A stretch of 64,000 bases of DNA, taken from a bacterium (GTDB lineage Bacteria > Spirochaetota > Leptospiria > Leptospirales > Leptonemataceae). The stretch spans positions 62,001 to 126,000 of the forward strand of contig JANSYA010000005.1 of assembly GCA_024742665.1 (NCBI GenBank), given 5' to 3'. The notes under the pieces were generated by a model that saw nothing but the letters and a program-made list of their open reading frames with translations, did no database searches and had not been told where the DNA came from. Both the position numbers and the translations under genes were made by a program. Below, in pieces: positions 44,906-53,355 of this stretch (the first letter of the stretch is position 1; every line of letters begins with the position of its first letter).

Positions 44906-45396
44906 TCCTGCGCTTTGCTGCGCAGGCTTTCGTTTTCGGATTCCAGGGAGGCGACGCGACTTTCCAGATTATTGAGCAAACGCTGGTTTTCAATATTCTG
45001 ACGGAAGCGAACGATGAGTTCCTCGATGTCCCGCTTAAGGCTTTCCATATTCCAGGGTTTTTCCACATAACGATTCAGCCCGCCGTAGTTGATCGCATGG
45101 ATGGCGTTATCGAGGCCGGCCTGCCCGGTGAGCAGGATCTTAATCGCGTCGGGGTAGTCCTTATGAATGGACTCCAGGAACGCGTCGCCTTTCATACCGG
45201 GCATCACCTGGTCGGTAATGATCACTTCGATCAGGCCGCCCGATCCTTCAATCTCACGAATGAGTTCCGTCGCTTCTTCTGCGGAAGTCGCGACCTCAAT
45301 TTCGTGCGAGTGACCGAAGTTTTCCCGTAATTGTTCCCGGAGCGTCTCCAGCACGGAGATCTCGTCGTCTACGCATACGAAATAGCCCTTTTCCAT
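44902..45396 (-). CDS. Response regulator with coiled-coil tail
   Basis: A single receiver domain has the acidic pair VDDE, the phospho-acceptor Asp62 in [13 protein letters not shown], the switch Thr in LLTGQAG and Lys in YVEKPWN. After it comes a coiled coil of about 45 residues ([23 protein letters not shown]) and no DNA-binding domain, so output is by protein contact. TGGGAGAAC upstream of the ATG at 45396 is a good ribosome binding site and decides the start. It heads a cluster with a HEAT protein and two secreted proteins. Confidence 0.9.
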   Translation of the reverse strand: MEKGYFVCVDDEISVLETLREQLRENFGHSHEIEVATSAEEATELIREIEGSGGLIEVIITDQVMPGMKGDAFLESIHKDYPDAIKILLTGQAGLDNAIHAINYGGLNRYVEKPWNMESLKRDIEELIVRFRQNIENQRLLNNLESRVASLESENESLRSKAQE

Positions 45397-45592
45397 GTAT
45401 CGTTCTCCCAATACCATCGACCGGGTGAAATTTTTCTTTAGTATGGATTCTTCGATTCAATTAGCGAAGAAACGCCCGTCTGGACCCGTTCCGCGCATTC
45501 TGGAGGCCTCTGATCTGACAACAAGTACTAAATCCCGGCGATCCTCGCAAAAATTTCGGGCGGCAGACGGGAAAAAGGCGCGCCAGGCCGCA

Positions 45593-45636
45593 TTGACAGA
45601 TCCGCCGGCCGTGCTTTCCTTAGCAGGACAGGAAGG
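45593..45636 (+). promoter_or_regulatory. Candidate promoter and ribosome binding site of the 79-residue gene
   Basis: TTGACA at 45593-45598 is followed after 17 bp by TTCCTT, a poor -10 box. GGAAGG at 45631-45636 would be the ribosome binding site, only three bases from the ATG. The -35 match is perfect; the overall promoter is therefore plausible but unproven. Confidence 0.35.
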
Positions 45637-45639
45637 CGC

Positions 45640-45879
45640 ATGGCTCTGAAATATCTAAAAACGCAACAAATCGTCCCGAACCAGGGAATGAGTTTTACCC
45701 TCTACGAAATTGAGGGGGAAAACATAATTCTCCGAATGCTTACCACGATTCCAGAATCCGGCATGCTGAAATGCTATCCGAAGCCGCCGGTGAAAACGCT
45801 ATTCGCGCCGGAGCGCTGCGACGCCAGCAGCGCCGAGGAATTTCTCGGACTCTGGGAACGCGGCCAGGCCAACGCTTAA
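45640..45879 (+). CDS. Small hypothetical protein
   Basis: This 79-residue cytoplasmic protein has a beta-rich core (MSFTLYEIEGENIILRMLTTIPES) and a C-terminal helix (SAEEFLGLWERGQ). No family is recognised. Support for a real gene comes from the good Shine-Dalgarno, the TTGACA box upstream and a strong hairpin 20 bp after its stop. It stands alone between the divergent response-regulator cluster and tRNA-Phe. Confidence 0.65.
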   Translation: MALKYLKTQQIVPNQGMSFTLYEIEGENIILRMLTTIPESGMLKCYPKPPVKTLFAPERCDASSAEEFLGLWERGQANA

Positions 45880-45897
45880 TCATCAGGTTGGAGTTCC

Positions 45898-45928
45898 AAA
45901 CCGGCGCCCCGAAGGGGCTGCCTGGTTT
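45898..45928. terminator. Hairpin between the small gene and tRNA-Phe
   Basis: AAACCGGCGCCCC at 45898-45910 pairs with GGGGCTGCCTGGTTT at 45914-45928 around a GAA loop, a GC-rich stem with two single-base bulges. It lies 19 bp after the stop of the small plus-strand gene and 28 bp after the 3' end of the minus-strand tRNA, so it could end transcription from both sides. T-tracts are short (TTT). Confidence 0.6.
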
Positions 45929-45955
45929 GTAAGACACGATATAAGAACAGTTTCG

Positions 45956-46028
<73 letters not shown>

Positions 46029-46038
46029 AGCGAATGCA

Positions 46039-46067
46039 CAGGCTTCGATCTGAGGGCTTTTTGTCAA
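46039..46067 (-). promoter_or_regulatory. Candidate tRNA-Phe promoter
   Basis: TTGACA at 46067-46062 is followed after 17 bp by AAGCCT, a weak -10 box, about 11 bp before the mature 5' end of the tRNA. Position and -35 match fit a tRNA promoter; the -10 does not. The tRNA could also be read from lipB. Confidence 0.35.
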
Positions 46068-46080
46068 CTGTATATATGAC

Positions 46081-46737
46081 TCAGCTGCGCACAGACTCCA
46101 ATATGCGCTTGCTGAACTCATCGCGCCAGCATTCTAAAAATTCCGGCAGTCGATCCGGATCCAGTCCCATGTTTAGAATCGAAGCGATGCGCTGACCGGC
46201 GTAGCCGCAGGGATGAATATGCGCAAAGGTGCTCAAATCGTTTCCGACATTCACGGCGACTCCGTGGGAAGTGAAAAACGATTTGAACATGATGCCGATC
46301 GACGCGAGCTTCGCGCCGTCTTCCGCCAGATACAATCCAGGCGCGTCTTTGCGGGTCACAACCCGCACGCCCCACACGCGATCGAGCGCCAGGGACGTGC
46401 ATTCCAACAGGCCGTTGAAATATTCCGGCACGCCGATCTGTCGGCGCCGCAAATCCAGGTGCGGATAGATCACGCACTGTCCCGGTTCATGCGCGGTATA
46501 GTCGCCGGCGCGACCGACCGGCTCCAGATGAATGCCCAGCGCGGACAGGCGAGCGGCATCGGTCTGTAAACTTTCGGGTCGGGATTGAACGCCGGCCGTA
46601 ATCGTCGGAGGATGCGAACAAAATAGCACGCACTCTCGCCGGCGCGCTCGCAATTTCTGCTGAAGACGCATATACCGACCGTAGTCGAGCGGCGTCGCGG
46701 ACGGACGCAGTCGATTCAAATAGACGAATAAAGCCAT
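46081..46737 (-). CDS. lipB: Octanoyl-[acyl carrier protein] transferase
   Basis: LipB transfers octanoate from ACP to lipoyl domains of 2-oxoacid dehydrogenases and GcvH. The family motif GRAGDYTAHEPGQCVIYPH is present, with the active-site Lys in DGAKLASIGI and the catalytic Cys in HPCGYAGQRIAS. The N-terminal HPPTITAG motif is also intact. Length (218 residues) is normal. lipA is not adjacent. The next gene upstream on this strand is the Cys-rich protein gene, 64 bp away. Confidence 0.95.
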   Translation of the reverse strand: MALFVYLNRLRPSATPLDYGRYMRLQQKLRARRRECVLFCSHPPTITAGVQSRPESLQTDAARLSALGIHLEPVGRAGDYTAHEPGQCVIYPHLDLRRRQIGVPEYFNGLLECTSLALDRVWGVRVVTRKDAPGLYLAEDGAKLASIGIMFKSFFTSHGVAVNVGNDLSTFAHIHPCGYAGQRIASILNMGLDPDRLPEFLECWRDEFSKRILESVRS

Positions 46738-46801
46738 GAACGCTCTCGATGCATTCGGGACACCCCGAATAGCCCGGTATAGATCGGGTCGTTAGCGAGG
46801 G

Positions 46802-47218
46802 CTACTGGTTTTGCTGCAGGAAATGCACAGTGCAGTGGGCGAGCATCCCGCAGTCGAACTGGCCCTGAAAGCAGCCAATCACCCGCGACTCCTGGCCGAG
46901 ACAGCCGGAGAAACAGTTCTCTTTCAGGCGGGGAACATAGGTCCGATTGGCGGGCGTATCGCCGAAATTCTCAAGCGCGCATTGCGCCATGCGGTTGCAG
47001 ATTCGCTCGCAATTCGCGGCGGCCTGCGGACGGATCTCTCCCGCAAAAGCCGACTCGCTGCGATCCTTCAGCCCGACGCTCAGTGCGACGTACAGGCCGA
47101 AGATGATCATCGGCGACCACGTAATCAACCGCGAGCTTTTGCGCGCTCCAGTTACGCGGGGAGGCGGATTCGCGCCGCTGCCCGGATGCTGCCCGGGCAT
47201 TTTATTCACCTTGTTCAT
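46802..47218 (-). CDS. Membrane-anchored Cys-rich small protein
   Basis: A cytoplasmic proline-rich N-terminus precedes one TM helix (about 33-50, WSPMIIFGLYVALSVGL). The outer domain of about 75 residues has eight Cys in two sets: C-x3-C-x5-C, then C-x3-C-x9-C-x6-C-x5-C. The pattern suggests disulfide-linked helices in the periplasm. Similar small Cys-rich envelope proteins occur in Leptospira, but I cannot name a family. Its start overlaps the stop of the glycosyltransferase gene by 4 bp, so the two are coupled and may act together. Confidence 0.72.
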   Translation of the reverse strand: MNKVNKMPGQHPGSGANPPPRVTGARKSSRLITWSPMIIFGLYVALSVGLKDRSESAFAGEIRPQAAANCERICNRMAQCALENFGDTPANRTYVPRLKENCFSGCLGQESRVIGCFQGQFDCGMLAHCTVHFLQQNQ

Positions 47219-48870
47219 GGGCGACCCTCCTCCGCTTCGCTCCGGGATTCGTAGTACACTATATCAAGCTGTAGCTGATCGGGCCTGCCGAGTCCCGTTA
47301 GAATTTCTCTGGTGCCCAGGCCTTCTTTCCATACCGGCCAGGCGGCCACGCGCTCATAACCTGGCGGCGGAGCATAGTCTTCCAGTCGATACACGATCAA
47401 ACCGCGTTCGCTATTGGCGCAGCTATTCGGACTGCCGGGAATGCTATGCTGGATATCGTAATCCGGCAGCAGATTCTTATACACAAAGCCATCCCAGGTT
47501 TCGTCGCTGACGACGCACAATTCCTTCGTAAATCTTTCTTGAATCGCAGCCGGCGCGTCCGGCCGATCGACCAGAGGCATGGCGGCGAATTGAAAGGAGC
47601 AGATCACCGCGACGCCGGCCAATACAGCGCCCATACTGCGGGCCCGATCGTTCATGGAATGCCAGCGCAGCAGCACGCCCGACGCGATCAACACTGCCGG
47701 CACAGAACAAATATAAAAGCCGACTCCAGCACCGAGTAAAACGCCCGGAATCACGATGATAATTGAGACGAGCGCGACCACGACCGTGTTCCAGAACGCG
47801 GCCCGGCGAAAAAATGCGCCGCGAAAGCTGACCAAGAGCGACATGCCGATCAGAGCGAGCGGCCACACCGGCAAAATATAATATCCGTCCTTGCGATTGG
47901 GCAGCAAATGCAGCAAGGTTACCAGAACCGCCGTCATCAAGAACACCCATCCCGCCAGGCGCGCCGTGCTTCGCACGCGACTCCGAAAGGCCGCCGCAGC
48001 CATGGCGAGAGCCAGCACAGTCCACGGCGCGGTATACATAAGCCAGCCGCCGAAGATTCGCATCTCGGGCTGATTGGGTTCTAAGAACTTGTTTATATTC
48101 TCAAACTGAAAGAAATATTGCATTAATAGCGCGCCGCTGGAACTGGCGAAGTATACCGTAAGGATCCAGAGCACGGGCACAACGAGCGGCAGATGAAAGA
48201 TCAGGCCGACGCGAAAGACGCGCCGGATATCCTTTTGCTCGCCGCGCCACCGCAATGGCTGCCAATCGAATCGCCAGAGCAGACACAGAGCCCACGCGGT
48301 CAGCATCAATCCCGAGTACACCTGAAAGAGAGGCCCCTTGTAAAGATAGGCGACGGCCGAAATCAAGCCGGCGATAAACACGTCGCTCATGCGGCCATGG
48401 CGCAGATAGCGCCCGAAAAAAAAGACGACGCCGATCATCGAAGCGACGAGGGCCTGCTCCATCATCAGCAGCCGACCGAATTTGATGATCGCCAGGCTGA
48501 ACAAATACACCGTCGCGACCAAAAAGGATGTCAGGCGCGGTGTGCGAAACGTACGCAGCGTGCCGTATACCAGCAGCACGCTCAGAATCGCCAGCAGCAC
48601 GGCCGGCATCCGCGCGGCCCACAAACTCCGGCCGAATACCGCTTCGCTGGCCATGCCCAGCCAGAAGAGCAGCGGGGGTTTGTGATAGTTGGTCGCGCCG
48701 TTCAGGATCGGGAGAAAGAAGCTCTCCGCGTCGATGCTTTCCCGCACCGTCGCTATATGCATGTACTCGTCGCCCTGGCCCAGCAGGGCGGTCCCGTTGA
48801 TACCAGGCAGCACAGCCGCGAAGCCGAGGGCGACCAGCCCCAGCAGATAATATAAGTCCTTCCGCGTCAT
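47215..48870 (-). CDS. GT39/ArnT-like membrane glycosyltransferase
   Basis: About eleven to twelve TM helices follow the pattern of polyprenyl-phosphate-dependent glycosyltransferases of the ArnT/PMT (GT39/GT83) class. The first periplasmic loop holds the acidic GQGDEYMHIATVRES motif, which contains the catalytic acid in this class, and NYHKPPLLFWLG, as in ArnT. ArnT adds sugar to lipid A from undecaprenyl-phosphate; the actual acceptor here is unknown. I chose the ATG at 48870; a TTG at 48930 would extend it. It is coupled to the Cys-rich protein gene. Confidence 0.88.
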   Translation of the reverse strand: MTRKDLYYLLGLVALGFAAVLPGINGTALLGQGDEYMHIATVRESIDAESFFLPILNGATNYHKPPLLFWLGMASEAVFGRSLWAARMPAVLLAILSVLLVYGTLRTFRTPRLTSFLVATVYLFSLAIIKFGRLLMMEQALVASMIGVVFFFGRYLRHGRMSDVFIAGLISAVAYLYKGPLFQVYSGLMLTAWALCLLWRFDWQPLRWRGEQKDIRRVFRVGLIFHLPLVVPVLWILTVYFASSSGALLMQYFFQFENINKFLEPNQPEMRIFGGWLMYTAPWTVLALAMAAAAFRSRVRSTARLAGWVFLMTAVLVTLLHLLPNRKDGYYILPVWPLALIGMSLLVSFRGAFFRRAAFWNTVVVALVSIIIVIPGVLLGAGVGFYICSVPAVLIASGVLLRWHSMNDRARSMGAVLAGVAVICSFQFAAMPLVDRPDAPAAIQERFTKELCVVSDETWDGFVYKNLLPDYDIQHSIPGSPNSCANSERGLIVYRLEDYAPPPGYERVAAWPVWKEGLGTREILTGLGRPDQLQLDIVYYESRSEAEEGRP

Positions 48871-48945
48871 ATCTTGAATATGACCCATCTCCCCGCGGCT
48901 GGTTACAGGACAATCACTTTCAATTTGCAATTTACCAGAAAAAAA

Positions 48946-51210
48946 TCAGGATTCCGCGAGTTCCGCCAGGAAACGCGCCGCGAGCTGTTTTACCGGAATC
49001 TCATCGTCAGGAGCCCCAACGCAGGACGGACAGCCCGCTTCGCAGGCACAGGCCTCGACGAGAGCACGGGCCGACTCTGCTATGACCGGCAGATTTTCTT
49101 GAATGCGGAAACACAGCTCCAGGCCCCCGGGAAACTGATCGTAAAAATAAATCGCGGGCAGCGCGAAGGTCGAAGCGCGGACTTCGGCTCGCACGCGAAT
49201 ATCCCGGGGATCGCACAATACAAAAAGCGGCGCCACATGTCCGAGAACATGCGCGACGCCGGCCAGAACTCCGCCGAGGTCGCGCTCGCCGATTTCGGCG
49301 CGCAGAGCGTGATCCTCGGGAATCAGAATCCAGGTGCCCTGGGTATGCATCTCGATTTCGGGAGTGTGAATATCGCCCCAGCCCAGGTTCTCATGGGTTT
49401 CCAGTTTGATCTTCTTGAACATCACGGCTTTGATCCGCAGCATCAGCTCGCCGCGATGTAATTGAAAGCCGTTGCGTTCCAGATGCTCTTCGTCTTCGAG
49501 CACGTACAGATCGACCTTGTCCTGAGCGTCGGTATAATAATCGACGTTGATGCGTTTGACCCGCGCCTGGCGATCCTCCCACAGCAGCTCTTCGACGTAG
49601 TACTGCAAACCCTGGTGAATATAGATCGCGTGGGGATGAATATAGAGCGGCGCCGAAAATAGATCGATTTCGCCGATGACTTCTTCGCGCGTCTTTTCCG
49701 TAATATCGATAATGGCGAAATTTTCGCGCGGGCCCGAACGCAAACTGAAACTATTCGCCGGGTAGACGTCTTCCATCCAGTGGTACTTACCGCCGCTGAA
49801 ATTTAGAACGCGCTTCTCGGTCAGATAATCGAGTATCTCGGCGGTCGCCGGATAATCGCCGAAGCTTTCGCCCGCTTTGAATGGAAGTTCAAATGCAGCG
49901 CACTTGATGTGGTCCGTCGCAATTAAAAGATTGTCCGGATTCGACATGGCCTGCTCCGGCGTATTCTCCAGAAAATAGTCGGGATGACTCGCCAGATACT
50001 GATCGGTGCCGTTTGAAGTGGCGACCAGCACCGACAGACTATCCTTGCTGCGACGGCCGGCGCGCCCAAACTGTTGCAAAAGCGAACTTACACTGCCGGG
50101 AAAGCCGACGCTCATACTGACGTCCAGCGCGCCAATATCGACGCCGAGTTCCAGAGCGTTCGTGCTGACCACGCCGATCACGCTGCCGTCCCGCAGCTCG
50201 CCTTCAATCTTGCGGCGTTCGTTCGGGAGATAGCCTCCGCGATACGAACGAATTTTAGAAATCAGCTCCGGGCAGCGTTCTTTCAGATACGTAAACAGCA
50301 GCTCGACGTTTACGCGACTGCGACAGAATAAAATCGTGCTAATGCGGTTCTTCAGTAAATACGCGCCGAGACTCGCCGCCTCTTTGATCGCCGAAGCGCG
50401 AATGCCCAGGGCCTGGTTGACGACCGGCGGATTATAAAAGATGATATGTTTCGCGCCGCGCGGGGCGCCGTTTTTGTCGACCAGGCGAAAGGGCTGGCCG
50501 GTAATGCGCTCCGCGTGTTCGGCGGGGTTGGCGATGGTCGCGGAAGAAGCGAGAAAACGCGGCTTTGCGCCGTAAAATTCGCAGATGCGCAGCAATCGCC
50601 GCAGCAAATTCGCGACGTGGCTGCCGAAGACTCCCCGATAGGTATGCAGTTCGTCGATGACGATGAACTCTAAGTTTTCGAAAAGTTTAATCCACTGCGT
50701 ATGATGCGGCAGGATTCCCGCGTGCAACATATCTGGATTCGTAACGACGAAGTCGCCCGCTTCGGTAATCTTACGGCGGGCGGCGACGGGTGTATCGCCG
50801 TCGAATGTGAAAATACGAAAGTCCGTTTCGCACGCGTCGTTAAATGCGTTGAGCGCCGACTGCTGATCCTGGCTCAGGGCCTTCGTCGGAAAGAGCAGCA
50901 GCGCGCGGGCATGCGGATTCTCCAGCTTGCGCTGAAAAATCGGCAGCATATAGGTCATCGATTTTCCGGAAGCCGTCGGAGTGACGGTAACGACGTTCTC
51001 GCCGTTCAGGGCCGCATTGACCGCCTCCGCCTGGTGGGTATACAAATCTCGAATGCCCTGTACATAAAGCGCCGATCGCAGGCGGCCGTCGACTCTCTCG
51101 GGAATCGGAGCGTAATGCGCCGCCTGGGCTTCGATAGTATGCGAACTGGCGATGCACTCGCCGAAGCGCGGATCGGCTTTTAAGAAATCGAGAAACTGAA
51201 TCAGGTTCAT
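48946..51210 (-). CDS. mrfA: MrfA/YprA-type DEAD/DEAH helicase with Cys4 domain
   Basis: MrfA is an ATP-dependent 3'-5' DNA helicase that in Bacillus subtilis acts with the exonuclease MrfB to remove mitomycin adducts. Here the Walker A is TASGKS at 79-84, the Walker B DELH at 186-189, motif III SSATI follows, and GRAGRR (motif VI) closes the second RecA domain. The C-terminal DUF1998 region carries the zinc cluster Cys721, Cys723, Cys727 and Cys730. The protein matches the family in length (754). It overlaps the phosphatase gene by 4 bp. A MrfB-like gene lies at 57.9 kb. Confidence 0.92.
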   Translation of the reverse strand: MNLIQFLDFLKADPRFGECIASSHTIEAQAAHYAPIPERVDGRLRSALYVQGIRDLYTHQAEAVNAALNGENVVTVTPTASGKSMTYMLPIFQRKLENPHARALLLFPTKALSQDQQSALNAFNDACETDFRIFTFDGDTPVAARRKITEAGDFVVTNPDMLHAGILPHHTQWIKLFENLEFIVIDELHTYRGVFGSHVANLLRRLLRICEFYGAKPRFLASSATIANPAEHAERITGQPFRLVDKNGAPRGAKHIIFYNPPVVNQALGIRASAIKEAASLGAYLLKNRISTILFCRSRVNVELLFTYLKERCPELISKIRSYRGGYLPNERRKIEGELRDGSVIGVVSTNALELGVDIGALDVSMSVGFPGSVSSLLQQFGRAGRRSKDSLSVLVATSNGTDQYLASHPDYFLENTPEQAMSNPDNLLIATDHIKCAAFELPFKAGESFGDYPATAEILDYLTEKRVLNFSGGKYHWMEDVYPANSFSLRSGPRENFAIIDITEKTREEVIGEIDLFSAPLYIHPHAIYIHQGLQYYVEELLWEDRQARVKRINVDYYTDAQDKVDLYVLEDEEHLERNGFQLHRGELMLRIKAVMFKKIKLETHENLGWGDIHTPEIEMHTQGTWILIPEDHALRAEIGERDLGGVLAGVAHVLGHVAPLFVLCDPRDIRVRAEVRASTFALPAIYFYDQFPGGLELCFRIQENLPVIAESARALVEACACEAGCPSCVGAPDDEIPVKQLAARFLAELAES

Positions 51211-53234
51211 GCGCTTTCACCTCGTTCCGCACCGCGATACTCGAAGGCGAGCAGGGTAAAATCGTCGAAGAGCGGCGCCTGATCATTGCCGCTAAACAAT
51301 CGAGCGTACTGAAATATTTCCTGCAGCATTTCGCCCGGCTCCAATTCGCGCAGCTCCACGACCAATTCGCGCAGTCGCTCTTCGCCGAACAGCGCGCCAC
51401 GTACGCTCTCGGTTTCGGTAATCCCGTCGGTATACATTACAATGCGGTCGCCCGGGCGCAGCTGCGCTTCGATCGTCTGGCTATTCGGAGCGATCAATGG
51501 ATGCAGGAGCATTCCCGTAGATTCCAGCACTTCCAGAGAGCCGTCTGCGCGAACCAGTAGCGGGGGCAAATGGCCCGCGCTTGCGTGACGCAATAAGCCG
51601 GTCTTCAAATCGACGTAACAAAAGCTCACGGTGATATGATGCGACGCGAGCTTGTCTTTGATCGCATCGTGCAATCGCCCCAGAGCCAGGGCCGGATCTT
51701 CCATGACTTCGTACGAAACCCGCAGAGCCATCTTGATCATCGACGATAACAGCGCCGCGGGAACTCCATGCCCGGTGACATCCGCGACGGCGAATAAGGC
51801 GCGGCCGTCTTCGCGAATATGCAGATCGATAAAATCGCCGCCGACGGCTTCCATCGGTTCGTATAGATAGGCGACACGCAAATCGTCGCGATCCGCGAGG
51901 GGCGGCGGGAGCAAAGCGCGCTGGATATCTTTCGCGACTTCCAGTTGGGTAACGAGAGCGTAGCGCGCGCGATCGAGGGTTTTAATGCGAGCGGCCATGC
52001 CCAGGGAAAGCAAAATCGTGGCCAGAGAGGCGCCGATCATCAAAGCATGGTTCAACAAAAAGGCGTTCGTGAACAAACCGAACTGAATCGCGCCGTGAAT
52101 CAGCAGCGAAGCGTAAAACACGCCCCACGATATCAAATAGTACCGCGCCGGCCGGTATCGCTTGCGGCTCCACAAATACGCCGCGCCGTAGATCATAACG
52201 ACGGCCAGCACGAGCGACGAGGCCGTCGCCAGCACAGCCGACGTATGGGTGTCGCCGAAGAGGTTGAAGACCAGAGCGATGCCGAAGACGCCGCACAGTC
52301 CCTGGAGAAATCGATGCAATCGCGGCGTGTGCCGGGCCGTGTGCAAATAATCCTGGGTAAAGAGCACAACCGAAAACAAACACAGAATCCCCAGGGCCGG
52401 AATCGACGCGTAATTGAAATTCGGAAAATCCGGCGTCAGAAACTGAAAATTCAATCCCAGATAGCCGGTGACAAACAGACCCATGAAGCCCAGGAGCAGC
52501 ATATAATATAAATAATTTCGTTCGCGCAGGGTAACGAACATCAGCAGATTATAAATCAAGAGCGCCGCGAAGAATCCCAGGAAGGCGCCGTACATGTACT
52601 TACGCAGATTTTCGTTTCGCACGCGAGCCGCATCCGTTGCGATCGCCAGAGGCAACTGCAGCGTCGTGCGATTCCAGAATCGCACATAATAGGTCTTCGC
52701 CTGCCCGGGCTCAAGATTCAAAGCGAAATAAAAAGGCGGCGCGTCGATCTCGCGGCGCGCGAAGGCCCGACTGTTGCCGGCGCGCCGGTGCGAAATCAGG
52801 GCGGCCGGCGAAACGTCGGTCTGCGGGAATTCGAATAAATCGATTTCCCAGAGCCGCGGATTCTCGACAACCAACCAGCGAAAGGCCGATTCTTGTTCGT
52901 CGGCATTCCTCAAATGAAAGCGCAGCCAGACGGCTCCGCCGCCCGCGCCGAAATTAACGATGTCTGCAGCCGCCGTTCTGTATTCGGGATCCGCCGCCAG
53001 GGCCGCTGCCAGGTGCCGCTCCGGAAAGGCGGACGCTTCGCCCGCTTTCGCCTCCGGCAGCGATATGCTATCGCCGTCCTTGTCGTACCAGACCTGAGCG
53101 GCCGACCCCAGAAATCGATACTCATAAGCGCTTTCCGGAAGAATCGCCCCGGGCTCCGCTGCAATACGCGAAGCGGCCAATAGAAAGAGGATCGGGACAA
53201 TCAGGGGCCCGCGCCCAACGCGTACAGAGAACAT
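51207..53234 (-). CDS. 7TMR-DISM sensor SpoIIE-type phosphatase
   Basis: A signal peptide is followed by a periplasmic 7TMR-DISM extracellular domain (about 30-200, VWLRFHLRN, WLVVENPRL, YYVRFWN). Seven TM helices lie at about 210-410, and a cytoplasmic PP2C/SpoIIE domain at about 440-665 has VGGDFIDLH, ADVTGHGVPAALLSS and YTDGITE. It should dephosphorylate an anti-anti-sigma-type partner in response to a periplasmic ligand. This architecture is common in Leptospira. The stop overlap with mrfA (51207-51210) implies co-translation. It is divergent from the EEP gene. Confidence 0.9.
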   Translation of the reverse strand: MFSVRVGRGPLIVPILFLLAASRIAAEPGAILPESAYEYRFLGSAAQVWYDKDGDSISLPEAKAGEASAFPERHLAAALAADPEYRTAAADIVNFGAGGGAVWLRFHLRNADEQESAFRWLVVENPRLWEIDLFEFPQTDVSPAALISHRRAGNSRAFARREIDAPPFYFALNLEPGQAKTYYVRFWNRTTLQLPLAIATDAARVRNENLRKYMYGAFLGFFAALLIYNLLMFVTLRERNYLYYMLLLGFMGLFVTGYLGLNFQFLTPDFPNFNYASIPALGILCLFSVVLFTQDYLHTARHTPRLHRFLQGLCGVFGIALVFNLFGDTHTSAVLATASSLVLAVVMIYGAAYLWSRKRYRPARYYLISWGVFYASLLIHGAIQFGLFTNAFLLNHALMIGASLATILLSLGMAARIKTLDRARYALVTQLEVAKDIQRALLPPPLADRDDLRVAYLYEPMEAVGGDFIDLHIREDGRALFAVADVTGHGVPAALLSSMIKMALRVSYEVMEDPALALGRLHDAIKDKLASHHITVSFCYVDLKTGLLRHASAGHLPPLLVRADGSLEVLESTGMLLHPLIAPNSQTIEAQLRPGDRIVMYTDGITETESVRGALFGEERLRELVVELRELEPGEMLQEIFQYARLFSGNDQAPLFDDFTLLAFEYRGAERGESA

Positions 53235-53276
53235 AGTCGACTACCGTCATAGCACAGGCTACAATTCCACGCGAAA

Positions 53277-53288
53277 CCAAAATTTTGG
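53277..53288. promoter_or_regulatory. Perfect 12-bp palindrome in a divergent promoter region
   Basis: CCAAAATTTTGG lies midway between the 7TMR-DISM phosphatase start (53234, minus) and the EEP-family start (53356, plus). Its location suits an operator shared by the two divergent promoters. No regulator gene is adjacent and no strong -35/-10 pair is visible. Confidence 0.3.
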
Positions 53289-53355
53289 CTTTACGGCCAC
53301 GCTGATCGCGCGGTAGTCACGATGAACAAAAAGCAGCAAGAGTGTTTCCAGAAGT

